Source: Sipunculus nudus (taxonomy: Eukaryota; Annelida; Sipuncula; Golfingiida; Sipunculidae). From it: 64,000 nt of DNA. This document shows, one piece after another, positions 57,711 to 64,000 of the stretch. Numbering within the stretch: position 1 is the stretch's first letter; each line of letters begins with the position of its first letter. The translations under genes were made by a program, and so were the position numbers. The notes beneath the pieces were generated by a model. The model was not told the origin of the DNA. It did no database searches and was given only the letters and a program-made list of their open reading frames with translations. The stretch is from NCBI GenBank assembly GCA_026874595.1, contig CM049313.1:26472008-26536007 (forward strand), read 5' to 3'.

Positions 57711-60434
57711 TTTCTTTAAGTTATGGGCCCGAACATAATTGACTTTGTAAAAAATCAGGAAAAATATTTACTCACTTAACTTGAAAATTTTTGATGCTAG
57801 AGAATTTTTTCCCCAAGTATTTAAACTTTTTGAATTAAGATTCTATTGTATACCCAATATTAGATCTGAATTTTGTAAATTTTTTAAGGTATTAGCATAA
57901 AAATAAAATCAGTACCTTAGATTTTGCCCAACTTTGACCATGGCATGTTTTTTTACTGTGAGTATTGTTTAATTTTCACCGCATGTAAACATAAGTATTT
58001 AATTTGTTTAAATCTGAAATTTGATAATAAAAGGTTGAAAATTAAGCTAGTTATAGAATTTTTTCTTGAGGCCCTATTGTAGTGACTTGCTTTGTCCAGA
58101 TGCATGTTGGCCACTCCTGGTCACTGGAAGTCAGCTATGCCAGGGTCCTGATTTGTTACAGTGACTGGGGAAGATCCCCTGCTGTGACAGGTGAACAGTT
58201 ATTCTCATATCAAACCACCCCCCCCCCCTTCCCCACCAAGTGTTATGCAGTGATCGTTATTGTTTACCCTGTATTTCCTTAATTGTAATGGTGTTTCCAC
58301 TCTAATATACAGATTATTTTTAAATAGTAATTCAAGGAGTAATCCAAAAGATGCAATGTCATTATATAGCATTTTTAAAGAAATTAATTTTCTGTTAAAT
58401 AATTTTAGTAAATTAAAATATAACTAAACCCATCAGTATGCATAAATTGATAATATATGAGCCAAATCATGTATAAAAAAAGCACAATTTAAAATTGTTA
58501 ATTCTAAATCTAGTATTATTTCCAGATATATTTATTGTTTTGCAAATTAAAAGAGATATTGTTGTGGTTAAAAAAAACAAATACATTTATATGCATAATG
58601 TGTTGTTATCTAACAAAATTGAGATATATGATGATGAAATTATAACTAGAATACGGGTAGTCGACAAGCGACTACGTGTATCCGCCTAAATCAGAGTGGA
58701 ACGGGTGAAGTGAGGCATGGATTAAGTGGCAAGGGGAAATAGAGTGAAGTGTTGCATATTAGCATGGATGTCTGCAGCCAAATTGTGTATGAAGGTTGCC
58801 CCCCCTACCACAAAATCCAGAAAGCCGTCCCAGTTGTATACATATGCAAAATTTAAGGCAGATAAGTCAAACCACTGCATGTATATGAGTGATTTTAGCC
58901 CGTGGCAGACAATCAGATGGACGCTGAGCAAAAATGGTTGCAAGTGATGGCACCAGTTTTGCGTATGATAAAGAGCTATGTGAGAACTATACACATGCAA
59001 AACTTTGGCCCAATGTGTCAAACGGTTCCCAAGATATGAGCTTGGATGTCTGCTGCATAAACTAGAATGCAGGTGGCTCCACCTGTCATAAAATCAAGAG
59101 AGCTGTTGGGGATGTATAAACCTGTAAAATTTTAGCCAGAAATGTCAAACCACTGCCGAGATATGAGTGATTTTATCCCATGGCAGACAAACAGACAGGA
59201 GCTGTGCAAAAATGGCTGTAGGTGGCGCCACCAGTTTTGCCTATGTTATAAAGCTCTCCAAGGGCTACATTTGTGCAAAAAAATTTTCCTGATCGGTCAA
59301 ACGGTTTCCGAGATATGAGCTTGGATGTCTGCAGCGTAAACGTGAATGTAGGTGGCGCCACCTGTCATAAAGTCAGAAAAGCTATCCAGGATGTATACGC
59401 ATGCCGAATTTCAGGTGAATTAGTCAAGTCACTGCAGAGATATGAGTGATTTTAACCCAAGGCAGACAAACAGATGGACACTGTGCAAACATGGTTGCAG
59501 GTGGCGCCACCATTTTTTGAGTATGTTATAAAGCTCTCCAAGGGCTACATTTGTGCAAAAAAAATTTCCTGATCGGTCAAACGGTTCCCGAGTTATGAGC
59601 TTGGATGTCTGCAGCGTAAACGTAAATGTAGGTGGCGCCACCTGTTTCAAAATCAGAAAAGCTATCCAGGATGTATACACATGCCAAATTTCAGGTGAAT
59701 TAGTCAAGTCACTGCAGAGATATGAGTGATTTTAACCCAAGGCAGACGAACAGATGGACACTGTGCAAACATGGTTGCAGGTGGCGCCACCATTTTTTGT
59801 GTATGTTATAAAGCTCTCCAAGGGCTACATTTGTGCAAAAAAAATTTTCCTGATCCGTCAAACGGTTCCCGAGATATGTTGGTTTATGTGTGGAAACAGA
59901 CGCACAAACAGACGCAGAGCCCAGAGGAAAGGTCAGAGGTCAAAACAAAATCGGGGCGCAGCAGTTCACATGTGACCCAATCATAATCCCGGGTTTCGTA
60001 AAATTCCGCCCAGCGGTTACGGAGGAGTTCTCCGGAAACCTACTCGGCGGCGGCGGCGTGCAGCTGAAAACATAGTATCCGCAAAACTCTGTTTTGGCGG
60101 ATACAATTATAAATTAACATTTATATACAGATATATATGTTATATTGGGAATGTATATAAATTACAAAAAGCCAACCAATGATCATGTTAATAGTACTGA
60201 TTGTATGTTCACAAACTTCTCACATGCTACAGTTTCAACATTAGGACACATGGTCAGGTCACAAAATATTATTTGCAACTATTTCTTACTTATCAGTACA
60301 AACCAATCATGTCAACCAGCCATGGCCTATATTACTTCTTCCTCTCAGACTTTATCTCCATTTGATATTATTTTAGATTTTTACCTTCATGGTCAACTTC
60401 AGCTGAGCACAGTGACCCATGGGTTCCTTGTTTC
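57711..60434 (+). mobile_element. Family A2 element, 5'-truncated, split by HPE
   Basis: 57711-58645 matches about 9990-10590 of the 8932 copy. After the HPE it resumes at 60105 and ends CAGCTGAGCACAGTGACCCA then GGGTTCCTTGTT at 60402-60433, like the 11743 end. It has a C-run at 58220-58228. Confidence 0.75.
58646..60104 (-). mobile_element. HPE Helitron-like element, full length (1459 bp), minus strand
   Basis: Read on the minus strand, it starts with GTATCCGCCAAAACAGAG and a hairpin closing with GCGGATAC. It ends with the hairpin GTAGTCG-CTTGT-CGACTAC, then CCGTATTCTAG, followed by T. Plus-strand start 58646 (CTAGAATACGGG), end 60104. GGTGGCGCCACC is exact at 59221, 59351, 59500, 59631 and 59780, and one-off at 59072. 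AATTATAA flanks both sides, but related A2 sites carry both halves without the insertion, so it need not be a target duplication. Confidence 0.82.
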
Positions 60435-60802
60435 CTTATTACATCATTAAATGGTTTCAGGACACAAGTTTTATTTATTACACAGTGTAAATGGGTAATA
60501 TACCTACCATATTTCCTTGATCAGACGTTGGGCCTTAAACAGTCGCATGCCTTATTTAGTAGCCAGGTCAAAACAATGTCTAAGATAAATAAACGCCGGC
60601 CTTAAATTGACGCCAGGTCTTGTTCAGAGGCTGAGTACCAGAGAAGTTTCCATGTTTGCCACCATGTCTTTTCTTGTCACTATTGTGTATGCATGTATGG
60701 GCCATATTGACCAGAGAAGATTGTTCTATGAATTTGTATTTTTGTGTGTGTTAATAAAATGTTTAATTCCTCTATAAATCTTTCTATTAAGTGTCATGCC
60801 TT
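60435..60802. other. Unclassified segment
   Basis: It shares the phrase TTATTTATTACACAGT with 1359-1378. Otherwise nothing is recognised. Confidence 0.4.
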
Positions 60803-62294
60803 TTTTTAGCTCAGCTGCCAATAAGTCATCTGAGCTATAGATGTGGTCCATTGTCCGTCGTCTGGCCGTTCGGCCGTCCGGCTGTCCGTCCAGGGCACAT
60901 TTTGAAACTGTTGGACCTATGCCGAATCCAAAATTTTGCATACAGTTAGATGTCCCCAAAATTTCCTACCAAATTGGGTCACTAGGACTTTGTTCCTTTG
61001 AAATATTAAGGAAAAACCTCCGTTTTCCATAAAAAAAGCCATTGTTACACTTCAAGGCTGCCTAATATCAAAACCACTGGTCTGTTTTTGATCATATTTA
61101 GTGTTCATGTTCTTCCAAACAGTTTCTATTAACATACCAAAAATTAGGTCAGTATTGAGTATTGTTTTGAAGTTATGGGCCCAAATATAATGCAATTTTT
61201 TTAAAATCAGGAAATATATTTACTCGCTTAACATGAGAAATGCTGAAGCTGGAGACTTTTTTTTCTGGGATATAACTTTATTAAATCAAGATTCAATTGC
61301 TAACTCAAAATTAGATCTGAATTTTGCAAATTTTTTAAGTTATTAGCATAAATAAAAAATTAATACCTTAAATTTTGTCCAACTTGGCTACAGCACATTT
61401 TTTCCCTGTAAGCACTGTTGATTTAATTTTCAGAGCATATATACATAAGGATTTAATCTTTTAAATTTCTGAAATTTCAAAGGAATTTATTGAAAAGAGA
61501 AGCTTTTGTTCAAGTTTTCATACACCATGTCAAGTGTTGTTTACATCAGGCCCACCTAGTAGTAAAGCCTTCACTTGTATTATGTAACCCTCTCCAGGCA
61601 GCTTGCCTTGGCTCAGCTTGGCCACTACCAGCAGGCTTCCCATCTGCCCTGCATTCCCCTCCCCCCCCCCCCCCACTCCCCAAGCTGGTGCATAAACTAG
61701 TTGAATGTTATAATTTTCTGTATTTGATTCATTCTTATTCTAGGCTATGCTACATTTTAGATTTTTTATTGTACCACCAAGGTTACAATGATTAAAGTGC
61801 ACATTTAATTGTTCCCACAAAGTGGTTTATTGCTATATGAAAGTATGGATGTTCATCAGATAAGTAGCTCTTTTTCATCAGAAGAGTAAAACTTCACCAG
61901 GTGTGAAATTGACTATTAATTCCAGTAAATAATTAAAGCTGAGATAGTAATTAGCACAATGATGTTGTTTGTCCCTCATTCAACTTACAGTGTGTATACT
62001 TTATTTGAAAAGATGGTTTTATTTTATCAAATTTACTGAATCTTTTATTTTGGGGAATAAAATTAAGCATGAACTGAAAACTCCAATGTACAAAACTTTT
62101 TAAAAGTGATTCAAGGAATAATCTTGAAAATGCATGGTTTTGGCATTATTTTTAAAAAAAATTCAGTTTAAACATTTGTGATTTAAAAATAATAAAATTT
62201 ATGTGTATACATAAAATAACCCGATATGAGCTACACTCTGGATAAATTATGATTGCAACTTAAGAATTCTGATATATTAACTTATATTTTCAGA
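60803..62294 (+). mobile_element. Family A2-type element interrupted by family A
   Basis: It is colinear with 23901-25353, including the phrase TTGCCTTGGCTCAGCTTGGC and a C-run at 61658-61673. It stops at CTTATATTTTCAG, where the 23901 copy continues with T-run, and a family A copy starts. Confidence 0.78.
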
Positions 62295-64000
62295 TTTTTA
62301 GCTCAGCTGACTATAAGTCATCTGAGCTATAGTCGTGGTCCATTGTCCGTCGTCCGTCCGTCTGTCCGTCCGTCCGTCAGTCCGTCCGTCCGTCCGTCCG
62401 TAGATGTGGCACGTTTTGAAACCGTAAGACCTAGGAATCCAATATTCAGCATAATGTTAGATGTCCCCAAGATCTCCTACCAAGCCGAAAACTGGGTCTT
62501 TGCGACTTCATTCCTTTGAGAAATTAAGGAAAAACCTCAATTTTTTATTAAAAACCTATTTTCACACTTTAGGACTGCCTAATATCAAAACCACTCATCT
62601 GTTTTTCCTCATATTTCCTATAAATAATCCTCTATATAATTCCTATGTACATGCCAGAAATTATGTCTGTATTATATAATTTAAAAAAGTTATGGGCCCA
62701 AACATAATGCATTTTGTAAATAATCAGGAAAGAAATTTTATCACTTAACACAAAACTTGTTAAAGCTAAGCACTTTTTTTCCAGTAATATTACTTTTATT
62801 AATCAAAATTAAATTGTATACCCAAAATTAGATCAAAATCTTTTAAATTTTTAAAAATATTAGCAAAAATAAAAAATTGGTACCTTAAATTTTGCCAAAC
62901 TTTGACCATGGCACGTTTTTTTGCTGTAACTGCTGTGGATTTAATTTTCACAGCATGTTTTTGTTAGCATTTCAACTGTTAACACAAAAAATTTGAAACC
63001 AGTTGATCAAAAACTGTAGATTTTATTCAAGTTTTCAAGCACCATGTCACATATTGCTAGTGTTATGCAGTTTGCTAGAGCTCAGCTCCCGAGCTTCAGC
63101 TCTAAGTTCCTTAAATTTGGCATACAGTTAGATTTCTCCAAAATCCCCTACCATGCCAAGAATTTGGTCACTAGGACTTAATTCCTTCGAGATATCAATG
63201 AAAAACTTCATTTTTCCATTAAAAACCCAATGTTACACTTTAAGACTGCCTAATATCAAAACCACTGATCTGACTTTAATCATATATAATATACATATTT
63301 TTCTATACATTCACTATGCACATGCCAGAAATGATGTCAGTATTGTGTATTTTTTTTAAGTTATGGGCCCAAACATAATGCACTTTGTAAAAAATCAAGA
63401 AATATATTTACTCCCTTAACAAGGGCATTGCTGAAGCTAGAGATTTTTTTGTCAGGGATGTAACATTATTTAATCAAGATTCAATTGAATACCAAAAAAT
63501 TAGTTCTGAATTTTTCAAATTTTATAAGTTATTAGTATAAATATAAAATTAGTACCTTAAATTTTGCCCAACTGTGACCAAGGCACGTTTGTTTCCCGTG
63601 AGCACTGTTGATATAATTTTCATATCATGCACACATAAGGATTTCAGCTTTTTAGTTTAGAAAGCTGAAAGAAATTTGCCAAATATTGTAGCTTTTATTA
63701 ATGTTTTTTATGAGACCCTGTCAGACTTTGGCTCTCTCCAGCCCCTCTTGAGTCACCTGTATGTTGACCTTGTTGACCTTTCATCAAATTATGCACGCTT
63801 GAGGGGAGAATCCAGGCAGCTTATGGCCAGCCACAGTTGATCCAGGTGTTCAACCCAACTCATCTAGTAGTTTTAACCAACAACATAACAATAAACAATA
63901 AATTAATAAATTTTTATTGGTTTTTAATAACAAATTAAAGAAAAATAGAAAAGGAATTTGTTAGTTTATAATAACAGGAAATTAACTTGCAGTTACTGAT
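62295..64000 (+). mobile_element. Family A element running off the window
   Basis: It has the full 5' hairpin, TATAG closure and a (GTCC)n tract at 62346-62400, and is colinear with 4142-5870. Its 3' end, and the rest of the interrupted A2 copy, should lie within about 1 kb beyond the window. Confidence 0.85.

Noticed and set aside
58722-59986. Several 70-100 codon frames on both strands with repeated VAPPT/LQTSK-like words
   Set aside because: The words come from translating the GGTGGCGCCACC-containing 280-bp repeat; frames are not kept between HPE copies.
58638-60112. AATTATAA as an 8-bp target-site duplication of the HPE
   Set aside because: Uninterrupted relatives at about 10580-10600 and 12050-12070 already contain both halves, so it is not good evidence for duplication on insertion.

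Overview
This is an intron-rich, AT-rich eukaryotic window, almost certainly from a marine invertebrate and most likely a bivalve mollusc. The taxon call is an inference. It rests on dense interspersed elements with a T-run, a terminal hairpin, a (CCGT)n/(ACGG)n microsatellite and a YTTGTT or CTAG end, which is the style of the pearl-like and Helitron/Helentron-related elements known from bivalves. No bacterial, organellar or viral gene organisation is visible.

Only one host gene is recognisable: the N-terminal part of a plus-strand CEP120 orthologue (centrosomal protein of 120 kDa). Six exons lie at 20144-20322, 26330-26419, 27276-27417, 33584-33741, 44867-45064 and 51529-51648, 887 bp in all. 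They have GT-AG boundaries, compatible phases and no frame break. They correspond to about residues 17-311 of the roughly 990-residue human protein, that is the first C2 domain after its first strand and the CEP120-specific DUF3668 region. The first coding exon and everything after about residue 311 were not found. Introns are about 6.0, 0.86, 6.2, 11.1 and 6.5 kb, and the last exceeds 12.3 kb.

The rest of the window is mostly mobile-element sequence, often nested. Family labels are mine. Family A (2.4-2.7 kb; ends GCTCAGCTG / CAGCTGAGC) lies at 1567, 4142, 27551, 36304, 53127 and 62295. A variant, A2, lies at 8932, 23901, 57711 and 60803. Family B (5' hairpin as A; core of degenerate repeats, about 340 bp at 34 kb) lies at 14498 and 34197, with fragments at both ends of the window. 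Family C (ends GCGAACCTGTG / CACAGGTTCGC) lies at 6803, 36556, 47312 and 52806. Family F (36003-43430) encloses an A copy that encloses a C copy. Families D, E, G and H are smaller. A hairpin-ended element (HPE) lies at 477, 56622 and, inverted, 58646. There are also decayed LINE reverse-transcriptase tails, one tRNA-derived SINE, one terminal-inverted-repeat MITE inserted in a LINE, two intronic minisatellites beside CEP120 exons, and a 599-bp tandem duplication at 11857-13055.

The most interesting signals are not genes. First, several families with unrelated interiors share one terminal plan: T-run, hairpin closed by TATAG, GTCC-rich tract, core, subterminal inverted repeat, 3' palindrome and TTG-TT or CTAG-TT end. 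Second, the 12-bp palindrome GGTGGCGCCACC occurs 14 times exactly, in families whose flanking sequence is otherwise different, and in one element at strictly alternating 149/130-bp spacing. Third, a coding-like island of decayed, partly duplicated reading frames (20355-22050) starts at a family-A-like 5' end inside CEP120 intron 2.
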